Part shown: one piece after another, positions 8,978 through 17,704 of the stretch | Layout: each line of letters begins with the position of its first letter | How positions within the stretch are numbered: position 1 is the stretch's first letter | Assembly (NCBI GenBank): GCA_963782345.1 | Contig: CAWAJF010000014.1 | Coordinates: 1 to 64,000 of the forward strand | Length of the DNA: 64,000 nucleotides | Reading direction: 5' to 3' | Source: DASUPK01 sp963782345 | Lineage (GTDB): Bacteria > Actinomycetota > Thermoleophilia > Solirubrobacterales > 70-9 | The notes under the pieces: model-generated | What the model was told of the DNA's origin: nothing | Databases searched by the model: none | Seen by the model: the letters and a program-made list of their open reading frames with translations, nothing else | Translations under genes and position numbers: made by a program

Positions 8978-10810
8978 ATGCCCCGCCGCTCCGACCTCCG
9001 CAACGTCGCGATCATCGCCCACGTCGACCATGGCAAGACGACGCTCGTCGACGCCATGCTCTGGCAGTCCGGGGCGTTTCGATCCGGGCAGGACGTCGCC
9101 GAGCGGGTCATGGACTCCACGGATCTCGAGCGGGAGAAGGGGATCACCATCCTCGCCAAGAACACCTCCGTTCGCTACGGGGAGACCAAGCTCAACATCA
9201 TCGACACGCCCGGGCATGCGGACTTCGGTGGGGAGGTCGAGCGCGGGCTGACGATGGTCGATGGGGTGCTGCTCCTCGTCGACGCCTCCGAGGGGCCCCT
9301 CCCCCAGACCCGCTTCGTGCTCCGCAAGGCGCTCGAGGCGCAGCTGCCGGTGATCCTGGTGGTGAACAAGGTCGATCGGCCCGATGCTCGGATCGGCGAG
9401 GTGGTCGATGAGGTCTATGAGCTCTTCCTCGATCTCGATGCCGACGAGTCGCAGATCGACTTTCCGATCGTCTACACGAACGCCAGGGCCGGCTGGGCGT
9501 CGCTGGAGGAGGGCGTCGAGGGCACCGACCTCTCCCCCCTCCTCGACCTGGTGCTGGAGCGGATCCCGGCGCCGGAGTACGAGGAGGGTGCGCCGCTGCA
9601 GGCGCACGTCACCAACCTGGACGCGTCCCCTTATGTAGGGCGGCTCGCGCTCTGCCGGGTGCGGAACGGGACGATTCGCGACGGGCAGCGGATCGCCTGG
9701 TGCCGGGCGAACGGCGAGATCTCCAACGCGACGGTCAGCAACCTCTACGTGACCGAGGCGCTCGAGCGGGTCGAGGCCGACCGAGGCCGGGCCGGGCGAG
9801 ATCATCGCCGTCGCCGGCCTGCCCGACGTGACGATCGGGGAGACGCTCGCCGATCCCGAGGACCCGCGGCCGCTGCCGGTGATCACGGTGGACGAGCCCT
9901 CGCTCTCGATCACGGTCGGGATCAACACCTCGCCGCTGGCGGGCAAGGAAGGGATCGCAGGCTGACGGCGCGGCAGATCCGCGACCGCCTCGACCAGGAG
10001 CTGATCGGGAACGTCTCGATCCGGGTGCGCGACACCGAGCGGCCCGAGGTCTGGGAGATCGAGGGCCGCGGCGAGCTTCAGCTGGTCGTGCTGCTGGAGC
10101 TGATGCGGCGCGAGGGGTTCGAGCTCACCGCCGGCCAGCCGCAGGTGATCACCCGCGAGGTCGACGGCAAGCTCTGCGAGCCGGTCGAGCTCCTCTCGAT
10201 CGACGTGCCCGAGGACTTCGTCGGCGTCGTCACCCAGGCGCTCGCGGTGCGCAAGGGGCGGATGGAGCAGATGATCAACCACTCGACCGGCTGGGTCCGC
10301 CTCGAGTTCCTGGTGCCGGCGCGCGGGCTGATCGGCTTCAGGACCGAGTTCCTGACCGAGACCCGCGGCACCGGCCTGATGCACCACGTCTTCGACCGCT
10401 GGGAGCCCTGGGCCGGCGACCTGCGGATGCGGCCGACCGGCTCGCTGGTCGCCGACCGCCAGGGGAAGACCGCCGCCTTCGCCCTCTTCTCCCTGCAGGA
10501 GCGCGGCACGCTCTTCGTCGGCCCGGGCGAGGACGTCTACGAGGGAATGATCGTCGGCGAGAACTCGCGCGCCGAGGACATCGACGTCAACGCGATCAAG
10601 GAGAAGCAGCAGACCAACGTCCGGGCGGCCTCGGCCGATCAGCTGATCCGGCTGGTGCCGGCGAAGCGCCTCTCGCTCGAGGAGGCGATCGAGTTCATCC
10701 GCGAGGACGAGTGCGTCGAGATCACACCTGAGTCGGTGCGGCCGCGGAAGGTGCTGCTCGACCGCACCGGCCGGGTGAAGGCGGCCCGGCAGGCCGCTCG
10801 GGTCGGCTGA
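8978..10810 (+). CDS. typA: Ribosome-associated GTPase TypA/BipA (with a +1/-1 frame disturbance)
   Basis: Translational GTPase of the EF-G family that binds the 70S ribosome and acts in stress and ribosome assembly. G1 is AHVDHGKTT, G3 DTPGHADFGG, G4 NKVDRPDAR, followed by beta-barrel, EF-G III/V-like and the BipA-specific C-terminal domain with RGLIGFRTEFLT. Length 610 is normal. Between about 9781 and 9955 the frame gives an Arg-rich nonsense peptide, whereas the +1 frame reads GEIIAVAGLPDVTIG and SITVGINTSPLAGK, the expected TypA sequence. An extra C near 9781 and a missing G near 9950 would restore it. About 56 residues of the literal translation are therefore wrong. Probably a sequencing or assembly artefact; the gene is otherwise complete. 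Confidence 0.95.
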   Translation: MPRRSDLRNVAIIAHVDHGKTTLVDAMLWQSGAFRSGQDVAERVMDSTDLEREKGITILAKNTSVRYGETKLNIIDTPGHADFGGEVERGLTMVDGVLLLVDASEGPLPQTRFVLRKALEAQLPVILVVNKVDRPDARIGEVVDEVYELFLDLDADESQIDFPIVYTNARAGWASLEEGVEGTDLSPLLDLVLERIPAPEYEEGAPLQAHVTNLDASPYVGRLALCRVRNGTIRDGQRIAWCRANGEISNATVSNLYVTEALERVEADRGRAGRDHRRRRPARRDDRGDARRSRGPAAAAGDHGGRALALDHGRDQHLAAGGQGRDRRLTARQIRDRLDQELIGNVSIRVRDTERPEVWEIEGRGELQLVVLLELMRREGFELTAGQPQVITREVDGKLCEPVELLSIDVPEDFVGVVTQALAVRKGRMEQMINHSTGWVRLEFLVPARGLIGFRTEFLTETRGTGLMHHVFDRWEPWAGDLRMRPTGSLVADRQGKTAAFALFSLQERGTLFVGPGEDVYEGMIVGENSRAEDIDVNAIKEKQQTNVRAASADQLIRLVPAKRLSLEEAIEFIREDECVEITPESVRPRKVLLDRTGRVKAARQAARVG

Positions 10811-10817
10811 GCAGCCC

Positions 10818-12155
10818 CTAGGGGGCTGCGGCAAACAGCCGCCACTCGTCGGGGATGCCCTTGAGCTCGTGCGCGCCGCGCTCCTCGAAGGGGATCCCCG
10901 ACCCGGCGACCAGATCCTTGACCGTGCTGGTGACGAGCACCTCCCCCGGCCCGGCCAGGGCTCCGACGCGCGCCGCGATGTGGACCGCGATCCCGCCGAC
11001 GTCATCGTCCATCACCTCGACCTCGCCCGAGTGGAGTCCGATGCGCACCTCCAGGCCGATTGAGCGGGCCTGCTCAGCGATCGCGGCCCCGCAGCGAATC
11101 GCACGCGCCGGGCCGTCGAAGGTGGCGAGGCAGCCGTCGCCGAGGGTCTTCACCTGCCGTCCCCTGAACCGTTCGAGATCCCGCCGCACCTCGTCATGGT
11201 GCCTCGCGAGCTGCTCGCGCCAGCGCGCATCCCCGAGCTCCGCCGCTCTCTCCGTCGAGCCGACGATGTCCGTGAACATCACCGTCGCCAGCACGCGGTC
11301 GGGCTCGGCCACCGAGCGGGCGCCGGTCAGGAACTCCTCGATCTCGCCGACCACGGCCTCGGCGTCGCCCGCCCAGGGCAGATGGTCGATCCCCGGCAGC
11401 TCCACGTACCGGGCCCCCGGGATCTGCTCGGCGAGCTCCTCGCCGGCGCGTCGATAGACGACCCGGTCTCCGTGCCGGTGGATGACCAGCGTCGGGACCC
11501 GAATCGTCGGCAGGATCTCTCGGACATCGATGTCGAGGAACATCTCGAAGATCTGCTGAACCATCGCCGGACTCGCGGAGGAGCGCTCCATGCGGGCGGT
11601 GAACTCGAGGGCGTCGGGGTTGCCGGCGAAGCTCGGCGCGAAGAGCTCGACCATCCCCTCGGCGTCCTGCCCCCAGTGGGGGGCGATGAACTCGGCGGCG
11701 GACTCGCGAAGCGCCTCCGCCGGGGAGCCCCAGGGGTAGTCGGGCGCCTCGGTCGTACGCCCCATCGCGCCGTGGAGCACCAGGGCCGACACCCGTTCGG
11801 GGTGGGTGGCGGCGAACAGCACGCTCATCGGACCGCCCTCGGAGATCCCGAAGAGCGCCGCGCGCTCGGAGCCGACGGCGTCCATCACCGCCCGGACGTC
11901 GTCGATCCGCTGCTCCAGGGTCGGCACCTCGGCGACGGGGTCGGAGAGCCCGTTGCCACGCTTGTCGAAGATGATCAGGCGCGAGAACGAGCTGAGCCGC
12001 TCGAAGAAGTGAGCCATCGGAGGGGACTCCCACTGGAGCTCGAGGTGGGTCGAGAAGCCGAGGACGAGGACCAGGTCGATCGGCCCATCGCCGACGACCT
12101 GATAGGCGATCGAGGCGCCGCCGGACTTGGCGTAGCGGGTCTGAGGAGAGGTCAG
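10818..12155 (-). CDS. Alpha/beta hydrolase fused to class III adenylate/guanylate cyclase domain
   Basis: N-terminal alpha/beta-hydrolase domain (nucleophile elbow GISEGG; late acid and His region near IDHLPW) followed by a class III nucleotide cyclase domain of about 170 residues. In the cyclase part FTDIVGST carries the first metal Asp and KTLGDGCLATF the second, with the substrate-side Lys just before it; IAVHIAARV corresponds to the transition-state Asn/Arg helix with Asn replaced. Such fusions are frequent in Thermoleophilia and mycobacteria. The first ATG, 12017, is too late: coding continues in frame to about 12155 and includes the usual N-terminus (TRYAKSGG). No ATG, GTG or TTG lies there; CTG 12155 has CAGGA 5 nt upstream and is my best start. 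Convergent with typA, 7 nt apart. Substrate of the hydrolase domain unknown. Confidence 0.85.
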   Translation of the reverse strand: MTSPQTRYAKSGGASIAYQVVGDGPIDLVLVLGFSTHLELQWESPPMAHFFERLSSFSRLIIFDKRGNGLSDPVAEVPTLEQRIDDVRAVMDAVGSERAALFGISEGGPMSVLFAATHPERVSALVLHGAMGRTTEAPDYPWGSPAEALRESAAEFIAPHWGQDAEGMVELFAPSFAGNPDALEFTARMERSSASPAMVQQIFEMFLDIDVREILPTIRVPTLVIHRHGDRVVYRRAGEELAEQIPGARYVELPGIDHLPWAGDAEAVVGEIEEFLTGARSVAEPDRVLATVMFTDIVGSTERAAELGDARWREQLARHHDEVRRDLERFRGRQVKTLGDGCLATFDGPARAIRCGAAIAEQARSIGLEVRIGLHSGEVEVMDDDVGGIAVHIAARVGALAGPGEVLVTSTVKDLVAGSGIPFEERGAHELKGIPDEWRLFAAAP

Positions 12156-12220
12156 CGCGATCCTGAGCCGAATCGTATCCCCGCGGCGGCCGGATCCCGA
12201 GCCGCGAGCGCGCTACTCAG

Positions 12221-12490
12221 TCAGCTCTCCGACTCCGCCTCGGCCTCCATCTTCTGGAGGCGGGTGTAGTAGTCGGCGAACTCGTTCAGGTGAGCCCAGG
12301 CGATCTTGCCCGTGGTGACCGGATCGTCGTCGGTGACGTTGGTGCGCGGATCGTGGCTGCCGTGCTCCAGCTCGACCTCCATGCCGATCCGGAACTGCTC
12401 GACGTCGAAGGGCGCGCTGTCCCAGTCGATCCCGATCTGCTCGCCGACGCTCCGTGCCTGGTCGGCGCTGATCTTGCCCTCGGCGCTCAT
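12221..12490 (-). CDS. DUF5661 family small protein
   Basis: An 89-residue acidic protein of unknown function. The sequence fits the DUF5661 family: an N-terminal helix with EQIGIDW, then FRIGMEVELEHG, then a segment (NVTDDDP) leading to KIAWAHLNEF and DYYTRLQKMEAE at the end. Full length for the family. Start ATG 12490 is clear and the gene is divergent from the antitoxin gene at 12532, the two sharing a 41-nt intergenic region. Nothing in the sequence points to an activity; a rough guess from size and charge is a soluble cytoplasmic protein. Confidence 0.8.
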   Translation of the reverse strand: MSAEGKISADQARSVGEQIGIDWDSAPFDVEQFRIGMEVELEHGSHDPRTNVTDDDPVTTGKIAWAHLNEFADYYTRLQKMEAEAESES

Positions 12491-12531
12491 GTCGTGAGCC
12501 TAGCGACCATCTTGTGTGTCAAGCTGCGCAC

Positions 12532-12771
12532 ATGCGTTTACACATAAACCTCGAGGATGAGCTCGTGGCGGAACTGGACAAGAGGGTGGGGAAGCGGAAG
12601 CGGAGCACCTTCATCGCGCAGCTCCTTCGCCGGACGTTGGACGACGAGCGCCGCTGGGACGACATCCTCGCCTCAATCGGCTCGATTGATGACAAGGGAC
12701 ACGAATGGGATGAGGATCCCGCCGCGTGGGTTCGAGAGCAGAGACGAGGGGACGAACGCCGGGTGGGCTGA
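12532..12771 (+). CDS. Ribbon-helix-helix antitoxin, VapB-like
   Basis: Seventy-nine residues. Starts MRLHINLEDELVAELDKR, the beta strand and first helix of a ribbon-helix-helix DNA-binding domain, then RSTFIAQLLRRTL, the second helix. The acidic/Trp-rich C-terminal half (about residues 45-79) would wrap the toxin. ATG 12532 is preferred to an earlier frame extension because the RHH strand begins there. It is followed at once by the PIN-domain toxin. TGTGTG and CGCACA flank an 8-nt spacer just upstream (about 12514-12531), a possible autoregulatory operator typical of such pairs. Type II toxin-antitoxin function is inferred from domain and neighbour. Confidence 0.8.
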   Translation: MRLHINLEDELVAELDKRVGKRKRSTFIAQLLRRTLDDERRWDDILASIGSIDDKGHEWDEDPAAWVREQRRGDERRVG

Positions 12772-12777
12772 GCGGTA

Positions 12778-13161
12778 CTGCTACTCGACACCACCGTGCT
12801 GATCGAGGTGCTGCGCGGTCGACCGGCGGCGGGGCGCCTCCGCGAGGTGAGTGCGACGGGGCCTGTGCCGCTGATCTGCGCGATCAACGTGTACGAGCTG
12901 TGGCGAGGCGCCCGCCCTGGGGAGGCAGCTGCGATTCGCCGGCTGATTGGCGCGCTTCATACGGTGCCCCTCACCGCCCGGGAGGGGGAGCTGTCGGGAA
13001 GCTGGCGGCGTGACTTCGCTGCGCGAGGTGTGACTCTGAGTCAGTCCGATTGCCTGGTCGCCGCGGCGGCCGTCTCTGCGGGCGCGCGGCTGGCCACCGG
13101 CAACTTGAAGGACTTCCCGATGCCGGAGCTCGAGGTCGAGCACTGGCCGACCGCCACATGA
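12778..13161 (+). CDS. PIN-domain ribonuclease toxin, VapC-like
   Basis: PIN-domain RNase expected to cleave RNA with Mg2+ and be neutralised by the RHH protein just upstream. The N-terminal strand reads LLLDTTVLIEVLRG with the first catalytic Asp; a Glu in VYELWRGA is the second acid; SQSDCLVAAAA carries the third Asp; the end reads LATGNLKDFP, where VapC normally has TxNxxDF. The only ATG/GTG/TTG in frame, GTG 12796, would remove the first catalytic Asp. The frame is open back to 12772, right after the antitoxin stop, so I chose CTG 12778; a non-standard start or one base error is implied. Length (about 128 residues) is normal. Confidence 0.82.
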   Translation: MLLDTTVLIEVLRGRPAAGRLREVSATGPVPLICAINVYELWRGARPGEAAAIRRLIGALHTVPLTAREGELSGSWRRDFAARGVTLSQSDCLVAAAAVSAGARLATGNLKDFPMPELEVEHWPTAT

Positions 13162-13231
13162 AGCGGGGCGGTTGACGCGGTCGCGCCGGCAAGGCAGAAT
13201 CGACTACCCACCCGCACGGAAGGAGACCGGC

Positions 13232-13834
13232 GTGTCCTGGAGCCTGAAGGGGAGCTACATCGAGACCTGCTCATGTGAGCTGATGTGTCCGTGCAACATG
13301 TCCTTCGACCACGGCGCGACCTACGACTACTGCCGGGCCACCCTCGTCTTCAACATCAAGGAGGGTGAGATCGAGGGCACGGACGTCAGCGGCCTCAGCG
13401 TCGCGGCGATCATCGACACCCCGAAGGTGATGACCGATGGCAACTGGCGCCTCGGCATGTTCATCGACGATCAGGCAAGCGACGAGCAGATGGAGAAGCT
13501 CACCGCCGTCTTCGGGGGCCAGAAGGGGGGTCCGATGGAGGGGATCGCTCCCCTCGTCGGCGAGATCCTCGGCGCCGAGCGGGCGTCATTCGAGGTGGTC
13601 GAGGACGGGCTGCGCCACAGCGTCAAGATCGGGGACTCGATCGACTTCGAGATCGAGGACATCGTTCCCTTCGGCGTCGAGACCGGGGAGCCGGTGCGGC
13701 TCGTCGGCGTCTCGCATCCGGCCTCGTCGGAGTTCAACGCCGCCGAGGCAAAGCGCTCCAAGATCAGCGCCTTCGGCATCGAGTACGAGGGGAAGACCGG
13801 GATCTCGACGTCCGAGTTCGCCTGGGCCGCCTGA
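13232..13834 (+). CDS. DUF1326 domain-containing protein
   Basis: About 200-residue soluble protein of the DUF1326 family, function unknown. The N-terminus WSLKGSYIETCSCELMCPC is the family signature; its Cys cluster suggests metal (perhaps copper or zinc) or thiol chemistry. The rest is a beta-rich domain with conserved DGNWRLGM near residue 70. GTG 13232 is chosen because AAGGAGA lies 6 nt upstream; an earlier in-frame start at 13172 adds only unconserved residues and reaches into the toxin gene end. It is convergent with the DUF2182 membrane protein, 3 nt apart; DUF1326 and DUF2182 genes are commonly neighbours and may act together. Confidence 0.88.
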   Translation: MSWSLKGSYIETCSCELMCPCNMSFDHGATYDYCRATLVFNIKEGEIEGTDVSGLSVAAIIDTPKVMTDGNWRLGMFIDDQASDEQMEKLTAVFGGQKGGPMEGIAPLVGEILGAERASFEVVEDGLRHSVKIGDSIDFEIEDIVPFGVETGEPVRLVGVSHPASSEFNAAEAKRSKISAFGIEYEGKTGISTSEFAWAA

Positions 13835-13837
13835 GCG

Positions 13838-14677
13838 CTAGGGCGCGGCCATGCCCATCGAATCCATCGCCTGCGCCGCCGCGGGTGAGTCCGGCAGCGT
13901 GAGTCCCGGCACCTTGTCGGGAACGAAGGCCACCGCGAGCCCGAGCACCACCAGGAGGACGGCGATGGAGCGATTTGCGACCGCCTTCCAGGGCAAGAGC
14001 TTCTCGAGCGCGATCAGGGCGGCGATCAGGACCATCCAGCCGATGCTCATCACGCCGAGGGCGAAGAGCGCGGCCATCAGGCCCCAGCAGCACCCGACGC
14101 ACCAGCCCCCGTGCTCCATGCCCATCCGCAGCGCGCCGATCCGGCCCGGGCGCCAATGCATGAGCACGAACGTCAACGGGCTCCGGCAGTGCCGCAGGCA
14201 GACGTCCTTGAGCGGGGTGAGCTGGTAGATCGCGGCCGCGATGATCACCCCGCCGGCCACGTAGGGACCGGCGCTGTCCCAGGCAAGGAAGCCGAGGTTG
14301 AGTGACCGCCCGATCTCGAAGATCGCGTAGGCGATCAGGCCCGCCGCCGCCCAGGTGAGCAGATAGCCGCCGACGAAGATCGCGGTGGCGCCGACCTGGG
14401 TCGGCTGGCCCTTCCGCCGCTTTCCCTCTTCGATGCGCGCGTACATGACGACCATCGGCGCGATCGACGGGAACATCATCGCGGCCATCATCACCACCCA
14501 AGCTATGAGCCAGAAGCCGAGACCGCCGAGATCCGTACCCGGGCCGGCGTCCATGCCGGCCATCCGGTCTCCAGTCATCGCCCAGGCGATGGCGGCGAGA
14601 AGCAGCAGGCCGAAGATGAGGCCGAGCTGCACCACGCTCGGGAGAGGGGGTATACGGCGGAGTGTCGCTGACTCCAT
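13838..14677 (-). CDS. DUF2182 integral membrane protein, predicted metal-binding
   Basis: A 279-residue protein with about seven hydrophobic segments, in the inner membrane. Family signs: WVVMMAAMMFPSIAPMV in an early helix, then KDVCLRHCRSP, HWRPGRIGALRMGMEHG and WCVGCCWGLM, which place Cys, His and Met residues along one pore- or site-like face. Such a pattern fits binding or handling of a soft metal, which is inference only. The C-terminal tail contains a short Met/Ala-rich end. Start ATG 14677 is clear. It is paired with the DUF1326 gene on the opposite strand. Confidence 0.85.
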   Translation of the reverse strand: MESATLRRIPPLPSVVQLGLIFGLLLLAAIAWAMTGDRMAGMDAGPGTDLGGLGFWLIAWVVMMAAMMFPSIAPMVVMYARIEEGKRRKGQPTQVGATAIFVGGYLLTWAAAGLIAYAIFEIGRSLNLGFLAWDSAGPYVAGGVIIAAAIYQLTPLKDVCLRHCRSPLTFVLMHWRPGRIGALRMGMEHGGWCVGCCWGLMAALFALGVMSIGWMVLIAALIALEKLLPWKAVANRSIAVLLVVLGLAVAFVPDKVPGLTLPDSPAAAQAMDSMGMAAP

Positions 14678-14737
14678 CGGCCTCGACTCTAATTGGCTGA
14701 GAAGCCAGTGGCGGCCGGGGGTGCGCGGAAGCGGGTG

Positions 14738-16237
14738 CTACCACTTCCGCTTCGTGCGGAAGATCTCCTGGAAGTAGCCGACGACGCTCACCGGCGACAT
14801 GAAGAGCTGGTAGAGCAGCAGGTAGCTGAAGAAGCCCTTGAAGTTGCGGCGGACCTTCAGGCCGACCTCCTGGAAGGAGTCCCGGCTGAGCTTGAACATG
14901 ATCCCGCTCAAGATCATGTTGAGCGGCAGCACGAGCAGGGTTAGCGGGCCGACGATCGCGTAGATCCCGAAGAAGACCGCGAGGATGATCCCCACGGGGA
15001 AGGCGATCGTGTAGACGACGTCGACGTAGGGGAAGACGTAGTCGACGACGATCGAGTGCGCGTAGGAGCGGCGGCCCTTGATCAGGGCGGGGCCGTACTC
15101 GCGCAGGCCCTCGATCATCCCGCGGGCCCAGCGGCGGCGCTGCTTGGCGAAGGCCTTGGCGTTCTCCGGGGCGTCGGTGAAGGCGACGGCGGTCTTCTCG
15201 TAGCTGACGCCGGCGCCCTTGTGCATCATCGCCCAGGTGAGGACGATGTCCTCGCCGATCCGGTCCGGCCAGCCGCCGACCTCCTTGACGGGCTCGGTCC
15301 GGTAGACGCTGAAGGCCCCCTGCGCGACCAGCGTGCCCTGGAAGAGGCCCTGCTGGCGCTTGATCGAGGCGATGCCGAGGAAGTAGTCCCACTCCTGAGC
15401 CTGGGTGAGCAGGTTCGCGCGGGAGTTGCGGACGAAGACGGCGCCGGCGACCGCGACGGTCGTCGGGGGCGAGACCTGGAGGCGCGCGACGCAACGCTTC
15501 AGGGCCTGGGGCATGAGCAGGGTGTCGGCGTCGACCGTGGCCATCAGCGGCGTGTGGACCTCGGCGAGCGCGGCGTTCAGGGTGTTGGCCTTGCCGCCGT
15601 GCGGGAAGGTACGGACCGAGATGCGCTCGTCCATCTCCGCGCAGAGGCTGGCCAGCTCGACGGTCCGGTCGGTGGAGCCGTCATCGGCGACCAGGATGTG
15701 GAGCTCGCCCGGGTAGTCCTGCGTCGCGGCGTAGTCGAGGGTCTCCTCGATCACGTCCTCCTCGTTGAAGCAGGCGATGATCAATGTGATCGCCGGGAAG
15801 TCGATGTCGAAGCGCAGCCTCGGCGCCTTGTCGAACAGCAGCGAGGAGATCAGATGGGCATTCAGGTACCCGGGGATGATCGCGATGCCGGCGATCAGCG
15901 CCGCGGCGAGCGGGACGGTGATCGACTTGCCGAGCTCCTCGATCCACGGGATCGCGAGCCAGAGCGAGAACGCGACCCAGCCCAGGCTGCACATCGCGAC
16001 GAAGAGCAGCTTGAGCTTGAGCGGGAGGTAGAAGCGGCGGCGATCCTCGGGAAGCTTCTCGGCGACCGGGAATCCGTTCCCGTTCGCCGAGACGACCGGC
16101 AACTGCTCATCGAGCGTGGTCGGCTTCGGCAGGGTCTTGACCCCGCCGTTGCCGTTGGTCGCGACCTGGCCGTCCTCGCCGGCCGCAACCTTGCCGTTGC
16201 CGTTGGACACCACCGCTTTTTGACCAGTACCGAACAT
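14738..16237 (-). CDS. Membrane-bound processive glycosyltransferase, GT2 family (BcsA/NodC/HasA-like)
   Basis: A 499-residue inner-membrane glycosyltransferase that would extend a beta-linked polysaccharide from a UDP-sugar. After a Gly/Asn-rich cytoplasmic N-terminus (about residues 1-70) come two membrane helices, the GT-A domain and three or more C-terminal helices. Catalytic signs: VADDGSTD, then DADTLL as the D-x-D pair, TWAMMHKG in the region of the catalytic base, and QRRRWARG as the acceptor-site Q-x-x-R-W motif. No PilZ domain is present. The product is not identifiable from sequence; cellulose-like, hyaluronan-like and poly-GlcNAc are all possible. Stands alone, 60 nt after DUF2182, with ATG 16237 as start. 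Confidence 0.88.
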   Translation of the reverse strand: MFGTGQKAVVSNGNGKVAAGEDGQVATNGNGGVKTLPKPTTLDEQLPVVSANGNGFPVAEKLPEDRRRFYLPLKLKLLFVAMCSLGWVAFSLWLAIPWIEELGKSITVPLAAALIAGIAIIPGYLNAHLISSLLFDKAPRLRFDIDFPAITLIIACFNEEDVIEETLDYAATQDYPGELHILVADDGSTDRTVELASLCAEMDERISVRTFPHGGKANTLNAALAEVHTPLMATVDADTLLMPQALKRCVARLQVSPPTTVAVAGAVFVRNSRANLLTQAQEWDYFLGIASIKRQQGLFQGTLVAQGAFSVYRTEPVKEVGGWPDRIGEDIVLTWAMMHKGAGVSYEKTAVAFTDAPENAKAFAKQRRRWARGMIEGLREYGPALIKGRRSYAHSIVVDYVFPYVDVVYTIAFPVGIILAVFFGIYAIVGPLTLLVLPLNMILSGIMFKLSRDSFQEVGLKVRRNFKGFFSYLLLYQLFMSPVSVVGYFQEIFRTKRKW

Positions 16238-16303
16238 GGGCTATGTCCCACATCGGCCCTGGCCCGCGCCTTGACAACCCGATTTTCAGTGGATCGCCCT
16301 CGA

Positions 16304-17596
16304 CTAGACAGATGACCGAGCGCGGCGCCGCGACCGCGCGTTACGCGGACGGGAGCTGTAGGTGTTCGGCCCACCGCCTCCGTTCCCGTTCCGCTTCGGC
16401 TTGCGCCCGCCGCCGCGTCCGTTCCCGTTGAAGCTCTTGCCGCTCGCATTCCCGTTTCCGGGGTGCTGGCGAGCGGCGTGCTCGAATCCGGGGCCTTCGC
16501 TGAATTCGCGATGAAGGCCGAGGTCCGTCGCAATCTTTCGCATCTCGTGATGCTGATCGGGAAGGACGAAGCTGGCGGCGATGCCCGTGGCGCCCGCGCG
16601 GCCGGTGCGGCCGGTGCGGTGCACGTAGGTGTCGCGGTCCTCGGGGGCATCGAAGTTGATCACGTGGGTGATCTCATCGACGTCGATCCCGCGGGAGGCG
16701 ACATCGGTGGCGACGAGCGTGTCGATCTTGCCGAGCTCGAAGTCGGCCAGGGCGCGGCGGCGCTGGCTCTGGGACTTGTTGCCGTGCATGGCGACCGCCC
16801 TCACCTTCGCGTTGCCGAGCTTCTTGACGAGCCGGTCCGCGCCGCGCTTGGTGCGGACGAAGACCAGGGTGCGGCCGTTCCCGCTGCCGCGAAGCTCCTC
16901 GACCAGTGCGCCGACCTTGGCGTCATGGCGCAGGTGGACGAAGCGGTGCTCCGTCGCAGCCTTCTCCACCTTCGGCGCGTGGACGTGCCTGCGCGCGTCG
17001 CGGGTGTATGAGGCGGCGACCTTGCCGGCCGCCCCCTCGAGCGTCGCCGAGAAGAAGAGCGTCTGGCGCTCGCGCGGCATCCGCTTGACGATCCGGTCGA
17101 CGGCGGGCTTGAAGCCCATGTCGAGCATCCGGTCGGCCTCGTCGAGGACGAGGATCCCGATCTGCTTCAGGTTGAAGGCGCCGCGATCGAGGAGGTCCTC
17201 GAGACGGCCCGGGGTGGCGACGACGATGTGGGCGTTGGCCGCCTTCTTCGCCTGCGCCGGGATGCCGACGCCGCCGTAGACGGCGGCGATCTTCAGAGCC
17301 CTGGAATGGGCGATCGAGCGAAGCTCGTCGTCGATCTGCTCCGCAAGCTCGCGGGTGGGCGCCAGGACGAGGGCCGCGGGGCGGCGCGCGTCGGCCTGGA
17401 TGCGCTCGACCATCGGGATGCCGAAGGCGAGCGTCTTGCCCGATCCAGTCGGTGACTGGACGAGGACGTCCTCACCTGCAAGGACGTCTGCGATGCAAAG
17501 TCTCTGCACCGCGAATGGTTCTGAAAAGCCGCGCTTGGCGAGTGCGCCCAGGACTGGGCGCGACACGCCGAGATCGGCGAATGATTCGGATGACAT
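16304..17596 (-). CDS. DEAD-box ATP-dependent RNA helicase, RhlE/CsdA-like
   Basis: RNA helicase remodelling RNA or ribosomal particles, probably in cold or stress adaptation. Q motif includes SEPFAVQ, Walker A SPTGSGKT, motif Ia APTRELAEQ, motif II DEADRMLDMGF, motif III SATLEG (SAT), motif IV LVFVRTKRGAD, motif V ATDVASRGIDVDEI, motif VI HRTGRTGRAG. The C-terminal tail (about residues 370-430) is rich in Asn, Gly, Lys and Arg, a typical RNA-binding extension. 430 residues in all. Start ATG 17596. The 107-nt region upstream has no convincing promoter that I can name. Confidence 0.92.
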   Translation of the reverse strand: MSSESFADLGVSRPVLGALAKRGFSEPFAVQRLCIADVLAGEDVLVQSPTGSGKTLAFGIPMVERIQADARRPAALVLAPTRELAEQIDDELRSIAHSRALKIAAVYGGVGIPAQAKKAANAHIVVATPGRLEDLLDRGAFNLKQIGILVLDEADRMLDMGFKPAVDRIVKRMPRERQTLFFSATLEGAAGKVAASYTRDARRHVHAPKVEKAATEHRFVHLRHDAKVGALVEELRGSGNGRTLVFVRTKRGADRLVKKLGNAKVRAVAMHGNKSQSQRRRALADFELGKIDTLVATDVASRGIDVDEITHVINFDAPEDRDTYVHRTGRTGRAGATGIAASFVLPDQHHEMRKIATDLGLHREFSEGPGFEHAARQHPGNGNASGKSFNGNGRGGGRKPKRNGNGGGGPNTYSSRPRNARSRRRARSSV

Positions 17597-17704
17597 GTAG
17601 CTGACTCCTTATGTGCGTTGCGTTGGAGATCCTGTGACCCCAACTAAACGCGCATTCGGAGCGCATGGAGGGAGGAAACGGAACCTCTCGGGGACCTCGG
17701 TTGG

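Noticed and set aside
9781..9955. Programmed ribosomal frameshift in typA
   Set aside because: Two opposite changes, no slippery heptamer and no known TypA frameshifting; error is simpler.
8804..11005. Very long open frame antisense to typA
   Set aside because: A GC-rich shadow: the sense frame encodes TypA with all motifs; the antisense peptide is Asp/Arg/Leu-rich without any domain.
16238..16303. TTGACA on the plus strand as a promoter
   Set aside because: It would point into the end of the RNA helicase gene on the opposite strand and has no matching -10.
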